Part shown: positions 1 through 9,376 of the stretch, piece by piece | Layout: the number at the start of each line of letters is the position of its first letter | Position numbering within the stretch: position 1 is the stretch's first letter | Assembly (NCBI RefSeq): GCF_000764495.1 | Contig: NZ_JRLB01000110.1 | Location: 28,636 to 92,635, forward strand | Source: Nitrincola sp. A-D6 | GTDB lineage: Bacteria > Pseudomonadota > Gammaproteobacteria > Pseudomonadales > Balneatricaceae | Direction of reading: 5' to 3' | DNA length: 64,000 nucleotides | The notes under the pieces: model-generated | Told to the model about the DNA's origin: nothing | Databases searched by the model: none | What the model saw: only the letters and a program-made list of their open reading frames with translations | Program-made: the position numbers and the translations under genes

Positions 1-11
1 TGTCTGATCCT

Positions 12-1286
12 TTACGCAGCAGAATTATCACGTCGGGCCATACGCGGCAGATCAGAATCCAATCCCATCGCCATACTTGCCAGATGATTTTTCAACGGCG
101 ACAAGTGATTAACCAGATTCATACCACTGCCACGCAACAAACGAATCGGCGCAGGTCGCTCACCAAATAAGCGCCGAAACATCTCCATGGTGGCGGACAT
201 GCGCAAATTATCACTGCGACGCATACGTTGATAGCGGCGCAACACACTCAGATGACCCAGTGTTTCACCCTGAGCATGAGCATCGATAAGCACTTCAGCC
301 AGCGCCGCCACATCGAGAAAGCCCAGATTGACACCCTGCCCTGCCAGCGGATGAATGGTATGTGCCGCATCACCAGCCAACACCACACCCGGCACAACAT
401 AACTATGCGCATGACGCTGGCGTAAGTTGATCGCCTGACGCGGATCAGCCGCAAGCACACGACCCAGGCAGGTATCAGAAGCCCGACTCAATGCATCACA
501 AAACGCTTCATCGTCCAGTGCCAGCAGAGCGCGCGCATGCGCAGGTGACGTTGACCAGACAATCGACACACGGTCAGGCGTTTCTGATGCCAACGGCAGG
601 AAGGCCAGCGGCCCATCCTCTGTAAAGCGCTGCCAGCACTGCCACTGGTGTGAAGCTTCGGTGGTGACGCTAGTGACCAGTGCGTGATGACCATAATCCC
701 AAGCCGTTGCGGGGATACCGGCCAGTTGACGAGTAAGTGACTCTGCTCCATCAGCCCCTATTAACAAGGGCGCATAAAGTGGCTCACCCTGGCTTAGCGT
801 CAACCAGCGACCTCCCAGAGCATCTGGAGCCGACAGGGCTGTCATCTGCACAGCATTACGCACTTCAATACCTGGCTGCATCAATAAACACTGGTACAGT
901 GCGGCCAGCGTCACCCGGTTCTCAACAATGTGTCCCAAATAAGGTTCATGCAGATCAGCAGCACTGAAATGAATATGTCCGCGACCCAAACCATCCCACA
1001 CTTCCATCCCTTGGTACGCGGCTGCCCTTGTCGCTTCGATGACTGGCCAGGCACCGATATAGGACAGCAGCGCCTGGGATGCCAGAGTCAGCGCACTGAC
1101 TCTGGCATCATAGCCCTGTGACTGTAACTCAGGAAGCTCATCCAGCAGTTGTTGTGGGGCTTCAGTACGTGGTTCAAGCACAACAACACGCATACCAGCT
1201 TGCGCCAGCAGGCACGCCAGAGCGGCACCGACCATCCCCGCTCCGTTAATTACTACATCGACACTATTATCTTCAGGCTGCTGCAT
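12..1286 (-). CDS. ubiI: FAD-dependent ubiquinone-biosynthesis hydroxylase, UbiI/VisC type
   Basis: Flavoprotein monooxygenase of the UbiH/UbiF/VisC family, expected to hydroxylate the aromatic ring of the ubiquinone precursor (C5 in the UbiI reaction) at the inner face of the membrane. The N-terminus has the dinucleotide-binding motif GAGMVGAA, followed by DARVSALT; near the C-terminus GDAAHTIHPLAGQGVNLG forms the second FAD-binding segment. I chose the ATG at 1286, preceded by AGAGGA, because the longer reading would run back into ubiH. It follows ubiH by 11 bp and is last in the order ygfB-pepP-ubiH-ubiI. UbiF or another paralogue is possible from sequence alone; the context favours UbiI. 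About 424 residues, normal for the family. Confidence 0.85.
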   Translation of the reverse strand: MQQPEDNSVDVVINGAGMVGAALACLLAQAGMRVVVLEPRTEAPQQLLDELPELQSQGYDARVSALTLASQALLSYIGAWPVIEATRAAAYQGMEVWDGLGRGHIHFSAADLHEPYLGHIVENRVTLAALYQCLLMQPGIEVRNAVQMTALSAPDALGGRWLTLSQGEPLYAPLLIGADGAESLTRQLAGIPATAWDYGHHALVTSVTTEASHQWQCWQRFTEDGPLAFLPLASETPDRVSIVWSTSPAHARALLALDDEAFCDALSRASDTCLGRVLAADPRQAINLRQRHAHSYVVPGVVLAGDAAHTIHPLAGQGVNLGFLDVAALAEVLIDAHAQGETLGHLSVLRRYQRMRRSDNLRMSATMEMFRRLFGERPAPIRLLRGSGMNLVNHLSPLKNHLASMAMGLDSDLPRMARRDNSAA

Positions 1287-1297
1287 CAAAGAATCCT

Positions 1298-2548
1298 CTA
1301 TCGGGGCAACTGCAGAGCTGGCGAATCCAGCCCCATAGCCGTGCGCGCAAACAGGGTTTTGCCCAGCGGACAAACATCCAGCAACTGCAACCCCATTGAA
1401 CGACCCAGACTTAATAACGGGTTAGGATTGGAAAACAAGCGCATGGTTTTATCACTGAAGCCAATGGTACGTAACTGATCAGCCTTACGCCGCTGCTCGT
1501 ATAATTGTAAGCGTGCAAGATCCCCAAGGGACACACCCATCTGCCGTGAGGCAATCAGGTTCTCAGCCAGATCCGTAACGCCACGTAACGCCAGGTTATA
1601 GCCCTGCCCGGCAATCGGATGCAAAGCGTGTGCGGCATTACCCAGCACCACTAGCCCTGCACGCACTTGCTCCTGGGCCAGCGTCAACTTCAGGGGATAA
1701 TGGTAGCGTTCACCAACCCGCACAAAACGACCGGCACGGTAACCAAATACCTGCTGCAACTGCTGTAAAAAGGCCGCATCACTCAGCGCCAGCACGCGCG
1801 CGACCTCATCGTCCGGCAAGGTCCAAACCAAACCGCAGCGATACTCTCCATCCAGTGTTTCACCGGGTAACAATGCCATAGGACCAGAATCAGTGAAACG
1901 CTCATAAGCAATGTGTTGGTGGGGTTGGTCGAGGCTGATATTGGCGACCAGGGCATGCTGGCCATAGCTATGTTCATCGCAGGATATACCCAGCGCTTCT
2001 CGCAAGCCTGAACGTCCACCATCAGCAATTACGGCAAGCTCCGTTTGCAGCTCCAACGGCCCATCAGGGGTCTTCACACTCAACAGACTGTAATCTTCAC
2101 AGGGTGTGAACGACTGAATCTCAGCCGGACAGATAAAATCAAGACAGCCTGAGTCATCCTGGCGAATATGATCCAGCAACACCTGGCCCAACCAGTGATT
2201 CTCAACCACATAGCCCAGAGCGGCGACCTTCTCATCAACCGCATGCAGACGCGTAACACCAAAGCGCCCACGATCAGAAACATGAATATGCTCAATCGGT
2301 GTCAGGTGTTCACGCAATCGCTGCCATACACCGGTGGCCTGATAAAAGGAACGCGCACCATAAGCCAAAGCGGTGGAGCGTGCATCGTAACTGGGCTGGA
2401 AACGGTTTTCACCCGGTGGAGGCAAGGGCTGCAATTCAACCAGGGCGATTTTAAGTTGCAACGCCTGAGCTACCGGCAACAAGGCACAAGCCAGACTCGC
2501 TCCCACCATACCACCACCCGCAATCACCAGATCATAGTGTTTTCTCAT
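1298..2548 (-). CDS. ubiH: 2-octaprenyl-6-methoxyphenol hydroxylase UbiH
   Basis: FAD-dependent monooxygenase that hydroxylates C1 of the ubiquinone precursor ring. Visible motifs are AGGGMVGAS near residue 10 (FAD ADP-binding), DARSTALAYGA, VSDRGRFG, and GNAAHALHPIAGQGYNLALRG near residue 300, the typical C-terminal FAD motif. Length 416 residues, as in the family. Its ATG overlaps the pepP stop codon by four bases, which suggests translational coupling. It is a clear paralogue of the next gene downstream, and the tandem pair is conserved in gammaproteobacteria. Confidence 0.92.
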   Translation of the reverse strand: MRKHYDLVIAGGGMVGASLACALLPVAQALQLKIALVELQPLPPPGENRFQPSYDARSTALAYGARSFYQATGVWQRLREHLTPIEHIHVSDRGRFGVTRLHAVDEKVAALGYVVENHWLGQVLLDHIRQDDSGCLDFICPAEIQSFTPCEDYSLLSVKTPDGPLELQTELAVIADGGRSGLREALGISCDEHSYGQHALVANISLDQPHQHIAYERFTDSGPMALLPGETLDGEYRCGLVWTLPDDEVARVLALSDAAFLQQLQQVFGYRAGRFVRVGERYHYPLKLTLAQEQVRAGLVVLGNAAHALHPIAGQGYNLALRGVTDLAENLIASRQMGVSLGDLARLQLYEQRRKADQLRTIGFSDKTMRLFSNPNPLLSLGRSMGLQLLDVCPLGKTLFARTAMGLDSPALQLPR

Positions 2549-3870
2549 TCACCGTCTCCACGGCGCATCAGCGCCTCAATCCCGGCTATTGATTTGGGCA
2601 CTCCGGCAGTCAGCACCAGATGCCCGGATTCAGTTACCACCACATCATCTTCAATACGTATGCCTATACCACGCCAGCAGGAATCAACCTCTTGATTGTC
2701 AGGAGCAATATACAATCCAGGTTCCACAGTCATGACCATACCCGGCTGCAAAGGCCGCCAGGCATCGGCATCTTTGTAGCGCCCGACATCGTGCACATCC
2801 ATACCCAGCCAATGGCCGATACGATGCATATAAAAAGGTTTGTAAGCTTCAGACTTAATCAGAGCGTCTAGCTCACCTTGTAACAAGCCCAGCTGCAGCA
2901 ACCCCTGAGTCAGCAGCCGCACCGACAACTCATGAATATCACCCCAGGGCACACCTGGACGGATAGCATCAATACAAGCTTCCTGTGTATCCAGCACCAA
3001 CTGATACAGCAGTTTCTGTGCCTCACTAAAATGTCCATTTACCGGAAAGGTCCGGGTGATATCACTGGCATAATTATCCAGCTCACAACCCGCATCGATT
3101 AATACCAGATCGCCATCCTTTAGCACGGCATTATTATCAATATAGTGCAGAATACAGGCATTAACACCGCCACCCACAATCGGGGAATAAGCCTGAAAGC
3201 GCGCACCTGCCATAGCACAATGCTGCTGAATGATAGCCTCTAACTGATACTCCATCATTCCGGGGCAGCATAGCTGCATTGCGCGACAATGGGCTTGAGC
3301 CGACAGCTCTGCCGCTTGCTGCATCACCTGTAACTCGGCCTCTGATTTGAATAAGCGCAACTCATGCAGCCACTTATCCAACACCAGAGTTTGCTCCGGC
3401 AGACTGAACCCCAACCTGACCTTGGCACGCAACGTATTCAGCCAGCTCGCCACTTTTGCATCCAACCCGGCATCACTGCCCTGAGCATAGCATAGCGCCG
3501 CCTTGCCATTGATCAATGCCGGCATCTGCTCATCCAGCTGATCCAGGTTAAATGCCTGATCCATACCAAAATCATGAATACAGCCTTCGGGGCCAGCACG
3601 GTAGCCGGTCCATATCTCCATGGTGGCATCACGCGGCGGGCAAAATAAAATCGACTCACCCTCTGAGCCACCCGGCATCAACACTAACAAAGCATCCGGT
3701 TCATTAAATCCGGTAAGGTAATAAAAGTCGCTATCCTGTCGAAAAGCATACTCCGCATCCCGATTGCGGGTTTTCATGCTTGCTGCGGGCACCAGGGCAA
3801 TGCTGTTTTCGGGCAACTGCCGCAGCAGTTGTTTGCGGCGCTGACGAAACTCATCTATGCAAATTTTCAT
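2545..3870 (-). CDS. pepP: Xaa-Pro aminopeptidase PepP
   Basis: Dinuclear-manganese aminopeptidase P, which removes N-terminal residues that precede proline; cytoplasmic. The N-terminal half is the aminopeptidase-P domain (FRQDSDFYYLTGF). The C-terminal pita-bread fold shows the metal ligands in order: D in LIDAGCELDNYASDITRTF, H in MHRIGHWLGMDVHDVG, E in TVEPGLYI and E in IRIEDDVVV. 441 residues, close to the E. coli enzyme. It lies 27 bp after ygfB and overlaps ubiH by four bases, so it is in the same operon. Confidence 0.95.
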   Translation of the reverse strand: MKICIDEFRQRRKQLLRQLPENSIALVPAASMKTRNRDAEYAFRQDSDFYYLTGFNEPDALLVLMPGGSEGESILFCPPRDATMEIWTGYRAGPEGCIHDFGMDQAFNLDQLDEQMPALINGKAALCYAQGSDAGLDAKVASWLNTLRAKVRLGFSLPEQTLVLDKWLHELRLFKSEAELQVMQQAAELSAQAHCRAMQLCCPGMMEYQLEAIIQQHCAMAGARFQAYSPIVGGGVNACILHYIDNNAVLKDGDLVLIDAGCELDNYASDITRTFPVNGHFSEAQKLLYQLVLDTQEACIDAIRPGVPWGDIHELSVRLLTQGLLQLGLLQGELDALIKSEAYKPFYMHRIGHWLGMDVHDVGRYKDADAWRPLQPGMVMTVEPGLYIAPDNQEVDSCWRGIGIRIEDDVVVTESGHLVLTAGVPKSIAGIEALMRRGDGE

Positions 3871-3897
3871 TATTACCTACTCACACTCGGGTGATAC

Positions 3898-4500
3898 TCA
3901 ATGTAACTGTTTACGCTTATCCGCTGGATCAGGGTCAACATCAGGATTGCATTCAGCGAATATATACAAAGCGGCCATACGCACATACTCTTGCAATTCC
4001 AGCAATCCAGACTCATCTTCATCATCCAATTCATCCGGATCTGTCGATACCTGGGCTATTTCAGCAAAATCCTGCAGCCCTTCTTTAAGTGCATCAGACA
4101 TAGGCTGTTCACCAAGATACATACCAAAGCCGGCCAAAAAGCCACTACACCAGCTGCTTAAAGCATCAACTCGCTGACTGATTTCCTGCTCATCATCCGG
4201 CAGCAACAAACGAAAGCCAAGATCTTCATCCAGTAGCTGCGCCAGCGTTATATGATAGAGTGATGCAAATAGCAGCTTGCCTTCATCTTGCACCAACTGA
4301 TCGACGTTCATCAATTCACACAGCACACGCAGGAGTGTATCCGTATCAAAACGCGCACCGGCAGACAATTGACCGGCCATCAGCCCGTGTAGCTCAGCCG
4401 GTGATAGAGTCAACACCCCTTCACTGATCATCAGGTCAGCAATGGCATCAAAATCAGGGAGGTCAGGCAGCGTTTTTTCAGCAGTCATTTCAATATCCAT
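3898..4500 (-). CDS. ygfB: UPF0149 family protein (YgfB-like)
   Basis: Member of the UPF0149/YgfB family: an acidic, all-helical protein of about 200 residues without known catalytic residues. The conserved helical core includes PAELHGLMAGQLSAG near residue 37 and WCSGFLAGFGMYLGE near residue 118. An acidic tail (DPDELDDEDESG) precedes the C-terminus. First gene of the ygfB-pepP-ubiH-ubiI operon, divergent from the zapA transcript. A general role is not established; in Pseudomonas, YgfB proteins have been linked to transcriptional control of ampDh3. Confidence 0.88.
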   Translation of the reverse strand: MDIEMTAEKTLPDLPDFDAIADLMISEGVLTLSPAELHGLMAGQLSAGARFDTDTLLRVLCELMNVDQLVQDEGKLLFASLYHITLAQLLDEDLGFRLLLPDDEQEISQRVDALSSWCSGFLAGFGMYLGEQPMSDALKEGLQDFAEIAQVSTDPDELDDEDESGLLELQEYVRMAALYIFAECNPDVDPDPADKRKQLH

Positions 4501-4675
4501 CAGAGAAATAAATAAATCAGAGGCTGGCTATGCTAGCATTTACTGTAGAGGGTATGAATAGCCTGTCTAAATGACCAGAATGCGCGTCAAGCTCGGTAGT
4601 TTATCCGCAAAGGATGTCAAGGTTTGCCACAGGCTGTTAATATAAAACATGATGGTTGTCAGGAAGCGCCCGGAC

Positions 4676-4885
4676 ATGAGTGAACATCTTTTTAATGCAC
4701 TGGAACACAAAGTTGATCAACTGATCGCTCGACTCAACGAACTGGAAAAAGAAAATAAACGCCTGCACGAGTCAGAACAGCGTTTAAAAGAAGAGCGCAC
4801 CCAGCTGATGCAACTGAACACACAAACCCAAAGTAAAATTGAGGCCATGATTTCCCGGTTGAAATCCTTGGAGCACGGATCATGA
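4676..4885 (+). CDS. TIGR02449 small coiled-coil protein (ZapB-like)
   Basis: A 69-residue, almost wholly coiled-coil protein of the TIGR02449 family, which resembles ZapB and usually precedes zapA in gammaproteobacteria. Heptad-like spacing of Leu/Ile runs through ALEHKVDQLIARLNELEKE and on to the end. I chose the ATG at 4676 because AGGA lies upstream of it; the in-frame ATGs at 4649/4652 have no ribosome site. The last bases overlap the zapA start (ATGA), so the two are translationally coupled. A role with ZapA at the division ring is likely from context but is not shown by the sequence. Confidence 0.85.
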   Translation: MSEHLFNALEHKVDQLIARLNELEKENKRLHESEQRLKEERTQLMQLNTQTQSKIEAMISRLKSLEHGS

Positions 4886-5181
4886 CAACAGCGAGAAGTG
4901 TTACTGTCAGACTACTTGATAAAGAATACACTATCAGCTGCCCAGATGGCGCTGAAGCTGAACTGTTGGCATCAGCCGATTATCTGAATGATAAAATGCG
5001 CGAGATCAAAAACACCGGGAAGATTGTCGGGCTTGAACGCATTGCAGTGATGGCTGCACTGAACATGTCGCACGAATTGTTGAAAAACAAGGAATCTCAG
5101 CGGCAGAGTGTGGATACACACTTGCGCCACCTTGGCAGTAAAATTGATAATGCATTGAACACATCCAGCTCGGGTAGCTGA
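4882..5181 (+). CDS. zapA: Cell division protein ZapA
   Basis: ZapA binds FtsZ and promotes bundling of protofilaments at mid-cell. The protein is 99 residues: an N-terminal beta domain (VTVRLLDKEYTISCPDG) followed by the helix that makes dimer and tetramer contacts, with the conserved stretch LERIAVMAALNMSHELL. It overlaps the upstream TIGR02449 gene by four bases and lies directly before the 6S RNA gene, the usual zapA-ssrS-fau order. Confidence 0.93.
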   Translation: MTTARSVTVRLLDKEYTISCPDGAEAELLASADYLNDKMREIKNTGKIVGLERIAVMAALNMSHELLKNKESQRQSVDTHLRHLGSKIDNALNTSSSGS

Positions 5182-5205
5182 CAATCACGGCTAATCTGGT
5201 ATAAT
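5178..5205 (+). promoter_or_regulatory. Sigma70 promoter of 6S RNA
   Basis: A near-consensus -35 box CTGACA (5178-5183), a 16-bp spacer and a perfect -10 box TATAAT (5200-5205) lie 6-7 bp before the 5' end of the 6S RNA. The -35 box overlaps the zapA stop codon. Confidence 0.8.
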
Positions 5206-5211
5206 GCAATT

Positions 5212-5390
5212 GTCTCCTGAGGTGTTTGAGAGCTGGTTAAGTCCCTCGAGCCTATATCCTTCTAAACGGGAGTGTCACTTTGATGTTGTGTGCATGTCCG
5301 CTTGCCGGAAAGCCTAATATGTCAGAAACTGCTCCCTCTCTGAACCTCACGGTTCAGGGCCAGAACCAGTAAACGGCACCTTGGGAGACC
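5212..5390 (+). ncRNA. ssrS: 6S RNA (SsrS)
   Basis: 6S RNA binds the sigma70 holoenzyme as an open-promoter mimic and lowers sigma70 transcription in stationary phase. The roughly 180-nt region has the expected form. The ends pair as a closing stem (UCUCC plus GGUG at 5212-5223 with CACC plus GGAGA at 5377-5388). The conserved AGTCCCTCGAGCC block lies near 5240. The central region carries GCATGTCCGCTTGCCGGAAAGCCTAA, split here as GCATGTCCGCTTG and CCGGAAAGCCTAA. It sits between zapA and fau, as in other gammaproteobacteria, behind a strong promoter. Ends are good to a few bases. Confidence 0.92.
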
Positions 5391-5396
5391 CTCATC

Positions 5397-5992
5397 ATGC
5401 CAGATGACCGTAAAGCCTTACGCCAACAAATCAGACGCCAACGCCGATCACTCTCCGCCACAGAACAAAAACAGCACGCCAAACAACTTTGCCTCAACCT
5501 TAAACAACAACTCTGGTTTCGACGTGCGCGAAAAATCGCTCTCTATTTGCCCAATGATGGCGAGATCAGCCCGAACCGCTTATTCGCTTATGCTGGCAAT
5601 TAGGAAAAACTGTTTACCTGCCGGTACTTCATCCGATACATCACAACCGCTTATGGTTTTTACCCTACAGGGTAGACAGCCCCATGCGCTTGAACAGCTA
5701 CGGTATTTCCGAACCTAAACTACAACACACACCCAAGACACCTGCCTGGGCGTTGGACCTGGTTTTTCTTCCACTGGTAGCTTTTGACACTGAAGGTGGG
5801 CGACTAGGGATGGGGGGCGGCTATTACGACCGGACTTTCGGCTTCAAGCTGCGATCCAAAGGAGTCAGAGGACCAAAACTAATAGGCCTGGCACACGAAT
5901 TACAAAAAGTGAGCAGCCTGGCAATGCAAAGCTGGGATGTTCCGTTAACAGGTATCGTGACAGAAACAGGTATTTATCGCTTCAGCTATTAA
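5397..5992 (+). CDS. fau: 5-formyltetrahydrofolate cyclo-ligase (frame broken near 5590)
   Basis: 5-FCL (YgfA/Fau) converts 5-formyl-THF to 5,10-methenyl-THF with ATP. The N-terminal part (RQQIRRQRRSLSATEQ, IALYLPNDGEIS) is in one frame and hits TAG at 5603. The rest, with the signature GGRLGMGGGYYDRTF near 5800 and the C-terminal DVPLTGIVTETG, is one frame back. Adding one base at about 5590 (GCTGG to GCCTGG) restores a 198-residue protein of normal size, so a sequence error is likely. The Shine-Dalgarno GGGAG lies inside the 3' stem of 6S RNA. It is the classic 6S partner gene. Confidence 0.88.
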
Positions 5993-6107
5993 AGACCTGC
6001 TGAACTACAGCAGCAAACTCAATACCACTCTGAGATACACCAGTCATTACAGTGCCAACTACAAATACCAGCACTAACACCAGCACCAGATCAGGACTCC
6101 GTCTCAT
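5982..6107 (-). CDS. Small membrane protein, 41 aa, unknown
   Basis: A short gene convergent with fau, overlapping its last 11 bp. It encodes 41 residues: a basic start (MRRSPD), one hydrophobic helix rich in Leu and Val (LVLVLVLVFVVGTVMTGV), then a short tail (SQSGIEFAAVVQQVFNS). The ATG at 6107 has AGAGA eight bases upstream. A charged N-terminus, a single membrane span and a well-placed ribosome site make it a credible inner-membrane microprotein with the N-terminus inside. I do not recognise the family. The 227 bp from 6108 to 6334 holds nothing else I can support. Confidence 0.55.
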   Translation of the reverse strand: MRRSPDLVLVLVLVFVVGTVMTGVSQSGIEFAAVVQQVFNS

Positions 6108-6334
6108 CTTGTTTATCTCTTTTATTAATTGATTGCAGTGTATTAGTTAAACAGTCATTTAAGCTGACTATAAAAACACCAAACGGGTGTTTACCACGCA
6201 AGCACAGTGTTTCATAAATAGAAAATATTTCAAGTCTATTACAAGATTTTTTTTGTTTTTTTACTGGATGTTATATGACTGAGTTAAGCCCATATCTTGA
6301 ACAACCATCCAAACCCTATGAATTAAATGTATTT

Positions 6335-7243
6335 TCACAGCAGTAACATCAGCCAAAATGGGATAGTTAACATAGATAATAAGGTTTGCGCAGTAATGAT
6401 AGCCGCCATAAGTGACGCATCACCACCCAGCTGGCGCGCAAGAATATAGGCAGATGTAGCTGTAGGGATGGTAGCAAAGGTAATAAATACCCCCGCTGCC
6501 AGGGTCGATAAACCCAACAACAGCGCAATCAGCGCAGCAAATAAGGGGAAGATCAGTAGTTTAATCACAATAGCAAAGAGCATCCCTCGCCCTGAACGAC
6601 GCAAGGCCGACAGGTTCAGAGCGGCTCCAACCGACAGCAGCCCCAGTGGCAGCGCCATTTGTGACAAGAGCACAAAGAAGGGCCGCATCATCTCAGGCAA
6701 GCCCCCCGCCAGGTTAATAATGACACCCAATACTGATGCTAATATCAGTGGATTTGTCAGCAGTGTTTTCAGCACACCACCGAATGTTGGCTGGCGATCT
6801 GCATTATGAGCGAACACCAACACACAGAGCAGATTCAGCACAGGAATCATTACCGCTGCTACCACGGCGGCTAACGCTATCCCGGCAGAGCCAAACTGGG
6901 CCGAGGAAACCGCCAGGGCCACAAACGTATTGAAACGCATACTGCCCTGATAAAAGGACGTAAAAGCCGCACTCTCCAACTGCAAGAAACGTCGCAGAGC
7001 ATAACAAACCAGCGTTCCTGCACTCAACAACAGCAGCACGGCCAGCATCAATACCAAAGACTCCTGACCTGACAATGAAGCCTGGCTCAGACTGTGGATC
7101 AGCAAAGCTGGAAACAAAAAGTAGTAAGTCAAGCGCTCAGCTGGCAGCCAAAACCCATCACCAGGGAAGCCAAAACGACGCATGCCCGCGCCGGTAAGCA
7201 AAAGTGCAAACACCGGCCAGAGCACCGTTACTACTGATAACAT
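6335..7243 (-). CDS. AEC-family transporter (auxin efflux carrier superfamily)
   Basis: Inner-membrane permease of the AEC/membrane transport protein family, about 302 residues with some ten hydrophobic segments in two five-helix halves. The first half begins VTVLWPVFALLLTGAGMRR and the second is initiated by ANLAGGLP-like residues near 173 (INLAGGLPEMMRPFF). Family members carry small organic anions such as malonate or malate, or auxin-like compounds; the substrate cannot be read from sequence. It stands alone on its strand, divergent from the chemoreceptor gene. Confidence 0.85.
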   Translation of the reverse strand: MLSVVTVLWPVFALLLTGAGMRRFGFPGDGFWLPAERLTYYFLFPALLIHSLSQASLSGQESLVLMLAVLLLLSAGTLVCYALRRFLQLESAAFTSFYQGSMRFNTFVALAVSSAQFGSAGIALAAVVAAVMIPVLNLLCVLVFAHNADRQPTFGGVLKTLLTNPLILASVLGVIINLAGGLPEMMRPFFVLLSQMALPLGLLSVGAALNLSALRRSGRGMLFAIVIKLLIFPLFAALIALLLGLSTLAAGVFITFATIPTATSAYILARQLGGDASLMAAIITAQTLLSMLTIPFWLMLLL

Positions 7244-7280
7244 AAGTATTCCTGATATTTTTAAGACCAGCAGCAGCTGA

Positions 7281-7311
7281 TTGACATTTGTCCAAAGTAC
7301 AGTTTTATAAT
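7281..7311 (+). promoter_or_regulatory. Candidate sigma70 promoter of the chemoreceptor gene
   Basis: TTGACA (7281-7286) and TATAAT (7306-7311) are both perfect consensus hexamers, but the 19-bp spacer is longer than the preferred 17. A second TATAAA lies at 7314. The leader to the ATG at 7398 would be about 80 nt. No clear sigma28 motif is seen here. Confidence 0.45.
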
Positions 7312-7397
7312 CTTATAAAATGTGCTTGAATTAAATTAACAATAACTTAATTAGAAAGCAGCCGGATACCCGGTTACTGGCTCAAGGACCTCTGTCA

Positions 7398-9308
7398 ATG
7401 CTGAGAAATATACGCATATCCATCCGTCTTTCGTTGGGTACAGCCATCATGTTGGCATTGGTCATTGCCATCATTATTCCCACCGTCCTGAACCTGCTAA
7501 GTAATATCACACAACGCGCCGAAAGCCGTCAACTCGAAGATCTACATAACGCACTGCAGGCATCCATTGATCAAACAGCCGAACAGGCGTTACGCATCAC
7601 CACCGCCGCCACAAGTGGCGTTGGTATTTCTGAAGCCTTCGCTAACCGCGACAGAGCACTGCTACAACAACTGACACAGCCGGTGTTTGAAGCGCTACAA
7701 GAAACGTATAACATCCGCCAGTTTCAATTCCACCAGCCACCCGCCACGTCTTATCTGCGCCTGCATCAATTGGATAAATATGATGATGACCTCAGCAGCT
7801 TTCGCCTGACAGTACTTGAAGCCAACCAGCAGCAGCATGCTCAAAGCGGTCTGGAAAGCGGTGTTGCTGGCATCGGTCTACGTGGTGTCATTCCTGTCTA
7901 TCATCAACAACGCCATATAGGCTCAGCTGAAGTTGGGCTTTCATTTGGCCAGGACTTTTTTAACACCTTTACTGAACGTTTTGGTGCACAGGCCGCACTG
8001 CATATCCCAGCCGACAGTGGCTTCAATACCTTCGCCACCACGATTGAAAATAATACTTCCCTGTCTCAGACACAACTAAATCAGGTTATGCAAGGTCAGG
8101 TCTACACTAGCAAAGTCGACAGAGGTGAACAGAGCTGGGCTGTTATGGCGCGCCCGATCATGGACTTCTCTGGCAAGCCCTTAGGTGTCGTTGAACTGAT
8201 GATTGACCGTACTGAATATGTGCAGGGCTACCAACAGGCACTGATACGTATCGTCGTAATCGGCATAGTGTCAGTCTTGCTGGGCCTGCTGATGGCAACA
8301 TTACTGGCTCGCAGCATTATCAAACCTTTGAAAACAACGGCTGACAGCTTACGCAATATTGCCGCTGGTGATGGTGATCTGACTGCACGTCTGGATGAAA
8401 CTGGCCGTGATGAGTTGGCAGACCTGGCCAGTTCATTCAATCATTTTGTTGAACATATCCACAGCCTGATCAAACAGGTTGGTGCTGCGACAGTTCAACT
8501 GTCTGCCGCAGCCGAAGAGCTGTCAGCCTCCAGTACAGACACCTCACAGCAAGCTAAAAAAGTGCAGTCTGAAACCCTGCAAGTCGCTACCGCAATGAAT
8601 GAGATGACCGCCACAGTCACCGAAGTTGCCGACAATGCTGACCAGACTTCGCATGCCGCTGGCGCAGCCAATGAACTGGCCTTGTCTGGCAAACAAAAAC
8701 TGGTTAACACCCAACAGTCGATTCAAGGGCTGGCTAGTGACATCGAGGCAGCCGCTCAAATCATAAATCACTTGTCTAATGATAGCCGGGAGATTAGTAA
8801 AATTCTCGATGTGATTCGTGACATATCCGACCAGACCAACCTGCTGGCATTAAATGCCGCCATTGAAGCCGCACGCGCTGGTGAACAGGGACGTGGATTT
8901 GCGGTGGTGGCCGATGAAGTACGCAGCCTCGCCAGTCGTACCCAGAACTCAACGGTGGATATTCAACACATGATTGAACGTCTGCAATCCGGAGCCGAAA
9001 AAGCGGTGAATTCAATGGAGTTAAGCCGTAGCAAAGCCACCACCAGTGTGACCAGTTGCAACGATACCAATGAAGCACTGAGTAGTATTGCTGGCGCGAT
9101 AGAGACCATTAACAGCATGAACATTCAGATTGCTGAAGCAGCTCGTCAGCAGTCCCAGGTTGCCGATGAAATAAACCACAATATCAGCTTTATTACCGAT
9201 GCGGCTGAAATGACCTCAAGCAGTACTGATCAAGTCAATACAGCAGCGGACGAACTGGCCAAGCTCGCCAGTGACCTCCAGGGCCGGATTGGACGTTTCA
9301 AGGTTTGA
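7398..9308 (+). CDS. Methyl-accepting chemotaxis protein with double-Cache sensor
   Basis: Transmembrane chemoreceptor of 636 residues. TM1 is at about 14-34, a periplasmic domain of about 245 residues follows, TM2 is at about 283-304, HAMP at about 305-357, then the methylated helical bundle. The tip contains [20 protein letters not shown] near residue 477, which binds CheA/CheW. The sensor segment ([20 protein letters not shown], then [20 protein letters not shown]) looks like the dCache_3 family that often senses small organic ligands. There is no C-terminal CheR-tethering pentapeptide. A terminator follows at once, so it is transcribed alone. The ligand is unknown. Confidence 0.92.
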   Translation: MLRNIRISIRLSLGTAIMLALVIAIIIPTVLNLLSNITQRAESRQLEDLHNALQASIDQTAEQALRITTAATSGVGISEAFANRDRALLQQLTQPVFEALQETYNIRQFQFHQPPATSYLRLHQLDKYDDDLSSFRLTVLEANQQQHAQSGLESGVAGIGLRGVIPVYHQQRHIGSAEVGLSFGQDFFNTFTERFGAQAALHIPADSGFNTFATTIENNTSLSQTQLNQVMQGQVYTSKVDRGEQSWAVMARPIMDFSGKPLGVVELMIDRTEYVQGYQQALIRIVVIGIVSVLLGLLMATLLARSIIKPLKTTADSLRNIAAGDGDLTARLDETGRDELADLASSFNHFVEHIHSLIKQVGAATVQLSAAAEELSASSTDTSQQAKKVQSETLQVATAMNEMTATVTEVADNADQTSHAAGAANELALSGKQKLVNTQQSIQGLASDIEAAAQIINHLSNDSREISKILDVIRDISDQTNLLALNAAIEAARAGEQGRGFAVVADEVRSLASRTQNSTVDIQHMIERLQSGAEKAVNSMELSRSKATTSVTSCNDTNEALSSIAGAIETINSMNIQIAEAARQQSQVADEINHNISFITDAAEMTSSSTDQVNTAADELAKLASDLQGRIGRFKV

Positions 9309-9315
9309 CTATGCA

Positions 9316-9362
9316 CCGGGGCGGGTTAACTAACGACTAACCCGCCCCGGTTAAGTTTTTTC
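9316..9362 (+). terminator. Rho-independent terminator after the chemoreceptor
   Basis: A perfect 13-bp GC-rich stem (CCGGGGCGGGTTA at 9316-9328 with its complement at 9338-9350), a 9-nt loop and the tail TTAAGTTTTTT. It lies 8 bp after the stop codon. Confidence 0.93.
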
Positions 9363-9376
9363 TATACCTGTAGAAA

